Shown here one piece after another: positions 7,751 through 14,815 of a DNA stretch of 64,000 nucleotides. Each line of letters begins with the position of its first letter. The stretch's first letter is position 1. The notes under the pieces are model-generated. The model was not told where the DNA came from, did no database searches, and saw only the letters and a list, made by a program, of their open reading frames with translations. Source of the DNA: Cellulophaga sp. 20_2_10. GTDB lineage: Bacteria > Bacteroidota > Bacteroidia > Flavobacteriales > Flavobacteriaceae. Location of the stretch: positions 287,730 through 351,729 of the forward strand of contig NZ_JAMCOJ010000005.1 in the NCBI RefSeq assembly GCF_023476645.1. Direction: 5' to 3'. Made by a program: the position numbers and the translations under genes.

Positions 7751-8503
7751 TTATATATTTATAGATTTATACTTTACCCCCTCTACTTTTAGCAATTGCT
7801 GCTTTATTTTATTAAAAGACAGGTTTCTATGCACTTCGCTTCCCTTTAAGTTGATGTTTTTAAATTGATATCTAAAACCCTGTATATTATTTGATTTGTT
7901 AATTACAGGGATAACATTTACACCCAACTTTCTCATTTCAAGTATATATTCATTTATACTTTTTGATCTTCTACCACTTAAGCAGCTATCGTGCTTTTCT
8001 TTTATACTAGATCTAATAGCTTTTAAGCTATCTAACTTTTCCTGTTTTACATCTTTTACAGTTTTTAGTCCTAACTTTTTAGCAACACGCTCTGCTGCTT
8101 TTTGAGCACGTTTGCTTATATAATTGTCTTTATAGGCACAACCATTAAAATCAATTCGATTAACATATAAATGAATATGACGATGCTCTTTATCTTGATG
8201 TAAGAATGCTATAGACTGGTGATCATTCAATCCCAAATCCTCTACAAACTCACTAGTTATATTATAAAAATCACGAAGCTTCATATTCTTACCATCTTCA
8301 ATAGTTGGACTTAAAACAAAACTAAAGGTGTTTTTAAGGCATCGAGAGTTCATTGCCTGTATTGTTTTAAACTCATTTGTGATCTCTTTAGGTGTTAATC
8401 CTACCAAACTTTTTTTAAAGACAATTTTAGCATCCTTCTCTTGATTCCAACCATAACCAATTGAAGCTTCTGTATGTGAAATAGATTTACCCTTACTTAT
8501 CAT
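7751..8503 (-). CDS. Relaxase/mobilization nuclease (MobP-like)
   Basis: The protein nicks the origin of transfer and pilots single-stranded DNA during conjugative mobilization. The 250-aa protein has the relaxase histidine triad as H102-Q-D104-xx-H107-x-H109-x-H111 followed by N115-R116, the MobP/MobV-type HxDxxHxHxHxxxNR motif III. A candidate catalytic tyrosine lies in IGYGWN near residue 17. It is shorter than many relaxases and ends soon after the nuclease domain, with no helicase or primase fusion. Its ATG overlaps the end of the MobC-like gene by 4 nt, typical of coupled mobC-mobA pairs. Confidence 0.92.
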   Translation of the reverse strand: MISKGKSISHTEASIGYGWNQEKDAKIVFKKSLVGLTPKEITNEFKTIQAMNSRCLKNTFSFVLSPTIEDGKNMKLRDFYNITSEFVEDLGLNDHQSIAFLHQDKEHRHIHLYVNRIDFNGCAYKDNYISKRAQKAAERVAKKLGLKTVKDVKQEKLDSLKAIRSSIKEKHDSCLSGRRSKSINEYILEMRKLGVNVIPVINKSNNIQGFRYQFKNINLKGSEVHRNLSFNKIKQQLLKVEGVKYKSINI

Positions 8504-8796
8504 TTTCTAAAATTTATAAGGTGTTCTTTAATTTCATTAGCAACTTCAGATGTCAATTTAAACAACCCTGGTTCCTTCTTTTTTATTAAGTTTCCAATAC
8601 TCTTAAAGTTATTGTGATACTTAATCAACATTCTATAAAACAAAACTTGCTCTTCTGTAAGTATGGCTTTTATATCTTTATTTAAAGCTGATTTTCTACA
8701 GTAATCTGCTGTTTTAAGTCCAGCCTTTTTTGCTTTAATTTTTATTAACTTTTTTTCATATGAGCTACACACAAATTCAATTCTAGTTCTTTTCAT
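8500..8796 (-). CDS. MobC-like relaxosome accessory protein
   Basis: The 98-aa basic protein begins with an RHH-like segment (TRIEFVCSSYEKKLIKIKAKKAGLKTADYCRKSAL) and continues into a helical region with a KSIGNLIKK motif typical of MobC/BmgB-type relaxosome proteins. These proteins bind oriT and help the relaxase open the DNA. The gene overlaps the relaxase start by 4 nt. The 106 bp upstream contain the oriT-like dyad at 8847-8896, the expected position for its binding site. Confidence 0.82.
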   Translation of the reverse strand: MKRTRIEFVCSSYEKKLIKIKAKKAGLKTADYCRKSALNKDIKAILTEEQVLFYRMLIKYHNNFKSIGNLIKKKEPGLFKLTSEVANEIKEHLINFRK

Positions 8797-8846
8797 ATTA
8801 AAAATAAATTCAAGTTTATAACTTTTGCGACCATCGGGAGAAAAAG

Positions 8847-8896
8847 CGAGATTTGTTCAAAAAAGGGACCTGAGTACCGGTATTGAACACCTCTCG
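8847..8896. other. Candidate origin of transfer (oriT) dyad
   Basis: An imperfect 50-bp dyad has arms CGAGA 8847-8851 with TCTCG 8892-8896 and TGTTCAA 8854-8860 with TTGAACA 8883-8889. The inner palindrome TACCGGTA (8875-8882) directly abuts the right arm. It lies in the gap just upstream of mobC and the relaxase gene. An inverted repeat next to a GC-richer nick-like stretch (GGGACCTGAG) and adjacent to mobC is the usual layout of oriT on small mobilizable elements. The nick site cannot be assigned from sequence alone. Confidence 0.55.
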
Positions 8897-8902
8897 AAAT
8901 AC

Positions 8903-9748
8903 TCAACCGTTAGCCATTTTGGAGTTTATTAAAAAAGCGTTTAAATCCTTATGATTTTTATAGTAGTATCGGTAATCAAAAACTTCTAACCCTCTATTAT
9001 CTTTTATTATTTGTAACGTATTAGAACCAGATTCATCGTTATCAAAAAAAGATTTAACTACACAATATTGATTTACAATTTCTAATGCTTTTTTTATTAA
9101 TGCAGTTGAATTTAATATGATAAAATCTTCCTCTGGAACCTTATTTTTTAAAGTTAAATATGATAAAAAGTCAGACCAAGATTCAAAAACAGAAACAGTA
9201 GAGTAGTCTCTTTTAATTGTAGTAAAATGTTTGCGGCCAATGCAACCTTTAAAAAACTGATTCCTTAATTCAAAGCCACCTAAATCATTTTTAAAACCAA
9301 TAGCATAATATGTTTTGTTTGAGTCAAAAGTATAGTAGACCTCAAAGCAAAACTCTTTTGCCAACTCTAAATTAATTTCTCTTTCCTTAAGGTAGGCGAT
9401 TAAGTATTTATTCTGAAGAGCCTTAACTTTAATAATATCCCCTTTTTTAGTATGAGGACTTATAATTTTCTGCTGATGAAAAGAAAAAGTATCTTCTGTT
9501 AATTTGTTTAAAACCTCTGAAATAGCACAACCATAATATTCCTGTAAAAAATCTATAATTGTTCCTCCGTGACCGCTACCGAAATCGTACCAAGTGTTTT
9601 TATCTGTATCCACTTTAAAAGAGGCCGTTTTCTCCTTTCTAAAAGGTGATAAAAACCAATGGTTTTGACCTGTGATCTTTTGAGGTTTAAAACCGTTTTT
9701 TATTAGATATAAAAGGAGGTCTATATTTTTAGCTTTATTACAATTCAT
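8903..9748 (-). CDS. TOPRIM-domain primase (DnaG-like) with degenerate zinc-binding region
   Basis: The 281-aa protein has an N-terminal CHC2-like region (FLSPFRKEKTASFKV, WYDFGSGHGGTIIDFLQ) and a C-terminal TOPRIM fold with FESWSDFLSYL as the acidic motif and FFDNDESG as the DxD motif. It would make primers for replication or complementary-strand synthesis of the element after transfer. The normal zinc-ligand CPFH motif reads SPFR here, and only Cys3 and His28 remain as possible ligands, so zinc binding is probably lost. Such degenerate CHC2 regions are frequent in Bacteroidota mobile-element primases. It is encoded between the oriT candidate and the iteron-like region. Confidence 0.88.
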   Translation of the reverse strand: MNCNKAKNIDLLLYLIKNGFKPQKITGQNHWFLSPFRKEKTASFKVDTDKNTWYDFGSGHGGTIIDFLQEYYGCAISEVLNKLTEDTFSFHQQKIISPHTKKGDIIKVKALQNKYLIAYLKEREINLELAKEFCFEVYYTFDSNKTYYAIGFKNDLGGFELRNQFFKGCIGRKHFTTIKRDYSTVSVFESWSDFLSYLTLKNKVPEEDFIILNSTALIKKALEIVNQYCVVKSFFDNDESGSNTLQIIKDNRGLEVFDYRYYYKNHKDLNAFLINSKMANG

Positions 9749-9784
9749 TGTACATTATTATTAATTGAAAAAAGTATAAAAAGT

Positions 9785-9989
9785 GATGATTTGATGACAA
9801 ACAGTTGAAAACCCTTGATTTCATTGGCAGTCAAGACATCATCAAGATGTCATCAAATCATCAAAGTTTACATCAACACGTCATCAATATATTTTTGTGA
9901 TGACAGAGTGATGACGAAACTGATGATCTTGGTAACCCTATTATTACTAGTAATAGATAAAGATTAACCTATTACGTCATCAAATCATC
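9785..9989. repeat. Cluster of TGATGAC iteron-like repeats
   Basis: The 7-mer TGATGAC, or its complement GTCATCA, occurs at 9792-9798, 9849-9855, 9880-9886, 9898-9904, 9909-9915 and 9976-9982. A longer form, GATGATTTGATGAC, appears exactly three times (9785-9798 direct; 9849-9862 and 9976-9989 inverted). GACATC-atcaa-GATGTC at 9835-9851 is a small hairpin. The last copy forms the final codons of the helicase gene. The cluster lies between the primase and helicase genes, where a plasmid-type replication origin or autoregulatory operator would be expected. Confidence 0.8.
9942..9955. repeat. Perfect 14-bp palindrome inside the iteron region
   Basis: TATTACTAGTAATA is a perfect palindrome between iterons, just beyond the 3' end of the helicase gene. 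It is AT-rich and could be a Rep or regulator dimer site, or an unwinding element. Confidence 0.6.
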
Positions 9990-11174
9990 AAATGTTTTAT
10001 GTAAAAAAGTTTTAGAGACAGTATAATACCTTCCTTTGGTATCAGTAAGAACGATATCTCCATCACTTAAAATCACAAATTTTTGATACTTAAATGAATT
10101 ATTTTTTTGTTCTACCTTCCACTCCGTCTTAAGAAGCTTTCTAAGCTGCGTTAAATCAGTCTTTACTCTTGTTTTAGATAATGCATTAAGAAGATCCATA
10201 AGACTAAAATGAACTTCCTCTAGTTCAAATTTCTCAAGAACACTATAAAGCAATTGCCCTATTTCCTTTTCAACTTTATTCTTGTTATTGCTTACTAACT
10301 TCTTAAGAGCATTGGTGTAAATCTGCTCAGCTGTAAACCACATTCTTGTTTTTCTTTCTGTAGCAAAATCTCTACTTTTAATATAATCTAGAAAGGCTGG
10401 AATTTCGTCAATTAATTTATCTAAAAAATTAACGTCTTCATTTTCAAGCTTCGGAATTTTTCTAACCCAAAATCGAGTTTCATCAGAATCTATTTTAATA
10501 AAAGAGTCTTCCCTATTGCTACATAAAATAAATTTGCCAAAAAAATCTACTTCAAACCTTTCTTTACCCTTAGCTTCTATTTTATTAATATTAGACGTCG
10601 ATAAATATTTTATTTTTTCTGTTATTTCTTCTTTCTGAAGTACGGCTTCATCAAGACCCAATAATAATTTATTTCCCCAGTCAAGGTTAAAATTACTATT
10701 CAATGTATGACTATCTAAATACGTCATATTAAGCCCAAAAACTTCCTTTAAGTATTTTAAAAAAGATGATTTCCCAGTTACCCTTTCTCTACTTACCAAA
10801 CATAAAACTGGTAACATTTGAGAAGGTTTTTCATATAAAAGCTTAAAATAATCTAACCCTATTTCTAAATGAGATCCAAATATGTGTTTAAAAAAATTAA
10901 GAGTATGAGAGACACTTCCTTGTTTGGGGGAATACTTTAAGTGAGAATATGTGTTATAAAAGCCGTGAATTTCTTTTGAAAAATTAAAATGGTTTGGAAA
11001 ACATATTTTACCGTGGTATTTAGGTATTTGTGACAGGTATTCCCTATTATGATCCTCAATGACGGTTAATTTATCCCATTTTATAAGAGTTTCATTAAAC
11101 CCTCCCTTTAATGATGGAACTTGAACTATTCTATAATAACTGGTACCAATCCTTATGTATGATTTTTGATTCAT
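9972..11174 (-). CDS. SF3-type helicase / DUF5906-like replication protein
   Basis: The 400-aa protein resembles the primase-helicase (DUF5906) proteins of Bacteroidota mobile elements. A Walker A-like SRERVTGKSS lies at 128-137, an acidic Walker B-like LLLGLDEA near 170, and a sensor-like KFILCSNRED near 210 followed by ETRFWVRKIP, the order of superfamily 3 initiator helicases. The C-terminal 130 aa look like a winged-helix region. It probably unwinds and initiates at the adjacent iteron cluster, whose last repeat overlaps its own 3' end. Together with the downstream TOPRIM primase it makes a self-contained replication module. Confidence 0.85.
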   Translation of the reverse strand: MNQKSYIRIGTSYYRIVQVPSLKGGFNETLIKWDKLTVIEDHNREYLSQIPKYHGKICFPNHFNFSKEIHGFYNTYSHLKYSPKQGSVSHTLNFFKHIFGSHLEIGLDYFKLLYEKPSQMLPVLCLVSRERVTGKSSFLKYLKEVFGLNMTYLDSHTLNSNFNLDWGNKLLLGLDEAVLQKEEITEKIKYLSTSNINKIEAKGKERFEVDFFGKFILCSNREDSFIKIDSDETRFWVRKIPKLENEDVNFLDKLIDEIPAFLDYIKSRDFATERKTRMWFTAEQIYTNALKKLVSNNKNKVEKEIGQLLYSVLEKFELEEVHFSLMDLLNALSKTRVKTDLTQLRKLLKTEWKVEQKNNSFKYQKFVILSDGDIVLTDTKGRYYTVSKTFLHKTFDDLMT

Positions 11175-11256
11175 AGGTATATTGAATTAAACCCATATAT
11201 TTGTATACAGATTAAAAGTGAAATAAAATTTGATAAGAGCGTAAAAGGTGAAGTTT

Positions 11257-11550
11257 TTACGCTTTTTTGTTTTTTAATAATTGAGCATTCATTTGTTGCT
11301 CCAGGTATTCATCAGATAAGTTTGGTTTTCCTAATAACCACTCATCAATATCTTCTTTATTAAAAAACTTCTGGCGAATATGCTCATTTGTTCCAATTGG
11401 AATCAATTTGAGCATTGATAGTTTATATATCTTACTTTTAGATAACCCTGTGTAGCTTACTAGATCATCAATATTTAATACCTTTTTGTTATGAGATAAT
11501 AAGTTTCTAATATCCTGTAATATCTCAATCATATTACTATTTTCATCCAT
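11257..11550 (-). CDS. Helix-turn-helix excisionase-like DNA-binding protein
   Basis: I choose the ATG at 11548-11550 (97 aa, MDENSNMIEIL). The upstream extension to 11610 encodes an implausible aromatic-rich leader. Residues about 27-75 (VLNIDDLVSYTGLSKSKIYKLSMLKLIP...FFNKEDIDEWL) form a MerR/excisionase-type HTH_17 domain. Such proteins are nearly constant beside the replication genes of Bacteroidota integrative elements, where they act as excision directionality factors or regulators. It is followed by the helicase gene about 80 bp downstream. An intact excisionase-like gene beside no visible integrase is notable. Confidence 0.85.
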   Translation of the reverse strand: MDENSNMIEILQDIRNLLSHNKKVLNIDDLVSYTGLSKSKIYKLSMLKLIPIGTNEHIRQKFFNKEDIDEWLLGKPNLSDEYLEQQMNAQLLKNKKA

Positions 11551-11671
11551 TATATTGCGATTTAGAATTAAAAAATAAACGAATGGCCATTCATTCTGAA
11601 AAGCAAACATATGAAAGTAAATATCACATTAGCAATAGGTTAATCAGCTCAAACCTTAAATTAATCTACCA

Positions 11672-12337
11672 TTAACCTTTAAAAAATACTTTTTCTATAA
11701 TTGTTTTTCTTTCTTGTAGTTTCTTTTCATCTTTCTCATTGACCCAATTATAAAAAAGTGTACCAAAACTGTCCTCATTCAATTTTAAACCTGCCATTAA
11801 AAAGTTATCATTTAATATAGAAAATAGCTCTTGTTTCTTAGTGCTTTTTAAACCATTAACTGTAACATAGTCTAAAATTGTCAAGAGTGTTTTATGATTA
11901 GCACCCCTCTTACTTTTATTAGGAGCTGTGAAGTTTACTTTTCCAGATATAGATTCTCCCCTTAATAAACTTTTAAATTTTAATTCATTCTCCAAACCTT
12001 CAACATACCCTTGAAAGTTTAGATTATTTATGTTAATTTTTTTAATTGAACACTTTAGAAAATTATCCTTTTGTACTTTAAAAACCTCCTTTCTTAATTG
12101 ACAAAAAAATAAAACACCAAAACCAATTAAAGTGTATACTGCAATAACAAGAGCACTAAGACCTAACGGAAATGGGTTATCTATTAATAAAAGAATAAAG
12201 ACGTATATAAAAAACGAAAGAGTCAAGTACTTTATTAATGAATAATTGTTTACAAGTACTTTTGTATCAACATAAGTTCCGAATTTTATCTGTTTTCCAA
12301 CTAAATAATGTGCCAAAGAGATTGTAGTTCGTTCCAT
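11672..12337 (-). CDS. Unknown protein with two membrane segments at the tRNA edge of the element
   Basis: I choose the ATG at 12335-12337 (MERTTISLAHYLVGKQIKF, 221 aa). A longer frame to 12478 would run through the tRNA gene and its terminator, so it is rejected. Two adjacent hydrophobic segments (SLIKYLTLSFFIYVFILLLI and LGLSALVIAVYTLIGFGVLFF, about residues 33-80) are followed by a soluble C-terminal domain of about 130 aa with no recognised fold. It occupies the place next to the tRNA where an integrase normally lies in such elements, but it has no tyrosine- or serine-recombinase signature. It may be element cargo or regulatory. Confidence 0.75.
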   Translation of the reverse strand: MERTTISLAHYLVGKQIKFGTYVDTKVLVNNYSLIKYLTLSFFIYVFILLLIDNPFPLGLSALVIAVYTLIGFGVLFFCQLRKEVFKVQKDNFLKCSIKKININNLNFQGYVEGLENELKFKSLLRGESISGKVNFTAPNKSKRGANHKTLLTILDYVTVNGLKSTKKQELFSILNDNFLMAGLKLNEDSFGTLFYNWVNEKDEKKLQERKTIIEKVFFKG

Positions 12338-12415
12338 TTTATAATTTTTTAAGAAAATAAAATTAGTACAAAAAAAGAAAATGGTGTTGCACATATGTTG
12401 TACTCCTAAAACCAA

Positions 12416-12445
12416 AAAAGCCTTTACATTTCTGTAAAGGCTTTT
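12416..12445 (-). terminator. Terminator after the tRNA(CAT) gene
   Basis: A perfect 13-bp stem (AAAAGCCTTTACA 12416-12428, TGTAAAGGCTTTT 12433-12445) with a 4-nt loop and a T-rich minus-strand exit lies 10 nt from the tRNA 3' end. It is symmetrical enough to stop transcription both ways, isolating the element from the chromosome. Confidence 0.85.
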
Positions 12446-12454
12446 GTTTGCTTG

Positions 12455-12528
12455 TGGTCCCACATGGGCTCGAACCATGGACCCCCTGATTATGAGTCAG
12501 GTGCTCTAACCAGCTGAGCTATAGGACC
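12455..12528 (-). tRNA. tRNA with CAT anticodon (elongator tRNA-Met, or tRNA-Ile2)
   Basis: Minus-strand cloverleaf of 74 nt: acceptor GGTCCTA paired with TGGGACC and discriminator A, D-arm with AGCTCAGCTGGTTAGAGC, anticodon stem CCTGA/TCAGG with loop CTCATAA (anticodon CAT), and T-loop GGTTCGAGCCC. CCA is not encoded. The acceptor stem is not that of initiator tRNA. CAT can be elongator Met or lysidine-modified Ile2, and I cannot separate them with certainty. The 3' half faces the mobile element, the usual attachment arrangement. Confidence 0.95.
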
Positions 12529-12601
12529 CGCAAATTGCGGATGCAATATTACTATTTATTTTGTTACAATCCAAAATAAGATTGCAGTTATATTTACTTT
12601 T

Positions 12602-13015
12602 TTATTCGGCTACCGTTGGCGCTTCTTGGCAAAGCTCTATTAATGTGCCATTTGTACCCTTAGGATGTAAAAAAGCAACTAGTTTATTATCTGCTCCTTT
12701 TTTAGGTATTTCATTTAAAACCACAAAACCTTCTGCTTTTAAACGTGCAATTTCTGAAACTATATTATCCACAGCAAAAGCAATATGGTGCACACCTTCT
12801 CCTTTTTTTGCAATGAACTTTGCTATAGGGCTATCTTCTTTTGTTGCCTCTAACAATTCTATTTTATTTGGGCCCGACATAAAAAAAGAGGTTTTAACAC
12901 CTTCAGACGCTACTTCTTCTTCCTTATAACTTGGTGTTCCTAAAAGCTTTTCAAACAAGATGTTAGATGCTTTTAAATCCTTAACTGCTATTCCTATATG
13001 TTCTATTTTTTGCAT
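12602..13015 (-). CDS. mce: Methylmalonyl-CoA epimerase
   Basis: This epimerase interconverts (2R)- and (2S)-methylmalonyl-CoA in propionyl-CoA/succinyl-CoA metabolism. The 137-aa protein is a two-module VOC-fold enzyme with metal ligands visible in IEHIGIAVKDL near the N-terminus, GVHHIAFAVDN in the middle and GTLIELCQ near the C-terminus, all in the family order. The length is normal. It is the first chromosomal gene outside the element, transcribed towards the tRNA and divergently from rbfA. Confidence 0.92.
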   Translation of the reverse strand: MQKIEHIGIAVKDLKASNILFEKLLGTPSYKEEEVASEGVKTSFFMSGPNKIELLEATKEDSPIAKFIAKKGEGVHHIAFAVDNIVSEIARLKAEGFVVLNEIPKKGADNKLVAFLHPKGTNGTLIELCQEAPTVAE

Positions 13016-13117
13016 AATCGATCTTTAAAAATATAAAAGCTAAAATTACAACAATAAATCTTTTGCGTAATCCCTAGGATACTAGGCTAAGGTATAGGAG
13101 TCTAATGATATAAATTG

Positions 13118-13125
13118 TACTTTTG
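13118..13125 (+). promoter_or_regulatory. Bacteroidota-type -7 box (TACTTTTG) of rbfA
   Basis: TACTTTTG matches TAnnTTTG exactly and ends only 4 nt before the rbfA ATG, implying a very short or absent 5' leader. No convincing -33 TTG is seen at the usual distance. Confidence 0.5.
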
Positions 13126-13129
13126 CCCC

Positions 13130-13522
13130 ATGGAAACTCAAAGACAGAAAAAAATAGGAGGCGTAATACAAAAAGATATCGCAGATATCTTACAACGCGC
13201 AGTGATTGATGGAGGTTTGCGTGGAACACTTATATCTGTTTCTAAGGTGGTTGTTACTACAGATTTATCTATAGCTAAAGTATATATTAGTATTTTTCCT
13301 CATAAAAATTCGCAAGAACTTTTAGAAGGTATACAGTCTAACCAACCGCTTATAAAGCACGAACTTTCGCAACGTACCAAAAACCAATTACGTCGTGTAC
13401 CAGAATTGTTATTTTTTATAGACGATTCTTTGGAGTACATAGATGGCATAGAAAAATCTTTAAAAAGGGAAGAAAACCCAATAGAGAACCCAGATTTATT
13501 AGAACGTAGAAAAAAATCTTAA
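13130..13522 (+). CDS. rbfA: 30S ribosome-binding factor A
   Basis: RbfA assists 16S rRNA maturation and late 30S assembly and is important at low temperature. The ATG at 13130 gives 130 aa (METQRQKKIGGVIQKDIADILQRAV). A slightly longer TTG frame is unlikely. The single KH-type fold is recognisable from the basic N-terminal helix, the VTTDLSIAKVYISIFP strand segment and RRVPELLFFIDDSLEYIDGIEKSL near the end. The next gene starts 2 nt after its stop, so it shares an mRNA with the LolC/FtsX-like permease. Confidence 0.95.
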   Translation: METQRQKKIGGVIQKDIADILQRAVIDGGLRGTLISVSKVVVTTDLSIAKVYISIFPHKNSQELLEGIQSNQPLIKHELSQRTKNQLRRVPELLFFIDDSLEYIDGIEKSLKREENPIENPDLLERRKKS

Positions 13523-13524
13523 GA

Positions 13525-14733
13525 TTGAATTTTCCGCTGTACATCGCTAAGCGATACTTACGTTCTAAAAGCAGTCAAAACGCTGTGAATATTATCAATT
13601 TTATTACTTTTTTAGTTATAGTAATTGGTTCTGCAGCGCTTTTTATTGTTTTATCTGGCTTTGCCGGATTAAAAACATACAGCCTTAGTTTTAGTGAAAG
13701 TTTTGATCCAGATTTAAAAGCTTCTCCCTTAACCGGAAAATTTATATCGGTTTTACCAGAACAAGAAGCGGAACTATCTAAAATTGATGGTGTACTTGCC
13801 TTTTCTAAAGAACTAGAAGAAAAGGTATACTTTTTACATAATGAGAAAAGCCATATTGGCTACATTAAAGGCGTAGATAACAACTACAACAAAGTTACAG
13901 GTATAGATAGTACGTTGTATTTTGGTGAGTGGTTAATAGACAGCCAGAGAGGTGTAGTTGGTATCGGAATTGCTAATTTACTAGGTTTAACTGTAAACAA
14001 TTACAGAAGTCCATTGCAAATATTAGTTCCTAAATCTAAAAAAGGAGCTATTAACCAAGGCGGACTAAACAAGGCTCCGTACAACCAACACAATGTTGTG
14101 ATTAGCGGTATGTATAACGTTGCCGAAGATTTAGATAAAAAGTACCTATTTACAGACTTACCTGTAGTACAAAAACTTTTAGAAAAAGATAGCTTACAGG
14201 TCTCTGCCCTAAACTTTAAAATAGATGCTACTAAAGATATTGCTGCCATAAAACAGAGCATTACTACTGTTTTACAACATAATGTTGTTTTAAAAGATAG
14301 GCAAGAACAAAATAGTACGCTCCACCGTATGTTAAACACAGAGAACCTAGCAACATACCTAATTTTTACATTAGTGCTTATTATTGCTTTATTTAATGTT
14401 GTAGGCGCTATTATTATGATGATTTTAGACAAACAACAAAACTCTAAAACCCTTTACTACCTAGGCACTACAATTAAAGAATTGCGAAGTATATACTTTG
14501 TACAAGGCACCTTGGTTACTAGTATTGGTGGCTTAGTTGGGGTTTTTATAGGCTCTCTACTAATATGGTCGCAATTAGCTTTTGGATGGCTTAAAATAAA
14601 CGCGTTTTTAGCGTACCCTGTAGAGTATAAATTACTAAACGTTGTTATTGTGCTCGCTACTATTATAGTGCTGGGTCTTATTTCTGCAAAAATTGCCAGT
14701 AGCAGAATAAGTAAAAAATTAATTGCGCAATAA
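13525..14733 (+). CDS. ABC transporter permease, LolC/LolE-FtsX-like
   Basis: The 402-aa inner-membrane protein has the MacB/LolC layout: one N-terminal membrane segment (about 22-48), a large periplasmic domain (about 50-270), and three C-terminal membrane segments (about 275-300, 325-350, 370-395). The N-terminal LYIAKRYLRSKSSQNAVNIINFITFLVI is typical of flavobacterial lipoprotein-release permeases. The start is TTG at 13525, 2 nt after rbfA, suggesting translational coupling. No ATP-binding partner is adjacent, which is common for this lone flavobacterial gene. The substrate is probably lipoproteins bound for the outer membrane. Confidence 0.85.
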   Translation: MNFPLYIAKRYLRSKSSQNAVNIINFITFLVIVIGSAALFIVLSGFAGLKTYSLSFSESFDPDLKASPLTGKFISVLPEQEAELSKIDGVLAFSKELEEKVYFLHNEKSHIGYIKGVDNNYNKVTGIDSTLYFGEWLIDSQRGVVGIGIANLLGLTVNNYRSPLQILVPKSKKGAINQGGLNKAPYNQHNVVISGMYNVAEDLDKKYLFTDLPVVQKLLEKDSLQVSALNFKIDATKDIAAIKQSITTVLQHNVVLKDRQEQNSTLHRMLNTENLATYLIFTLVLIIALFNVVGAIIMMILDKQQNSKTLYYLGTTIKELRSIYFVQGTLVTSIGGLVGVFIGSLLIWSQLAFGWLKINAFLAYPVEYKLLNVVIVLATIIVLGLISAKIASSRISKKLIAQ

Positions 14734-14784
14734 AACTGCTTCTTTTTAGAAGTTCTACTTAGCAACTAAGATTTAAAACGATCT

Positions 14785-14810
14785 ACTTAAGACTTTGCAC
14801 TTAAGACTTT
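14785..14810. repeat. Short direct repeat in a convergent intergenic gap
   Basis: ACTTAAGACTTT occurs at 14785-14796 and again at 14799-14810 (14-bp period), with a further TTTAAG just beyond. It lies between the convergent permease and dusB genes. It may be slippage-derived and has no assigned role. Confidence 0.6.
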
Positions 14811-14815
14811 TCTAT

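Larger units (their letters stand above)
4896..12454. mobile_element. Plasmid-like integrative mobilizable element (approximate extent)
   Basis: All genes from 4896 to 12337 are on the minus strand and include transfer (mobC, relaxase, oriT candidate), replication (helicase, primase, iteron cluster), partition (parA, ParG-like) and an excisionase-like protein. The right border abuts the 3' side of a tRNA gene. No type IV coupling protein or mating-pair genes are present, so it would be mobilizable only. The left border is unknown: I found no duplicated tRNA 3' segment in the window, and the restriction operon at 1-4649 may be part of the same island. Confidence 0.8.

Noticed and set aside
11238..11263. 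Hairpin AGCGTAAAA/TTTTACGCT as terminator of the HTH gene
   Set aside because: Its T-run is on the plus strand, opposite to the gene, and it overlaps the gene's 3' end; orientation does not fit.
12387..12402. GTTGCACATATGTTGT near-palindrome as an att core
   Set aside because: It lies outside the tRNA and terminator, no second copy was found in the window, and att cores for such elements usually fall within the tRNA 3' end.
12338..12478. N-terminal extension of the tRNA-edge membrane protein through the tRNA gene
   Set aside because: It would translate the terminator and part of the tRNA; the ATG at 12335-12337 gives a clean protein.
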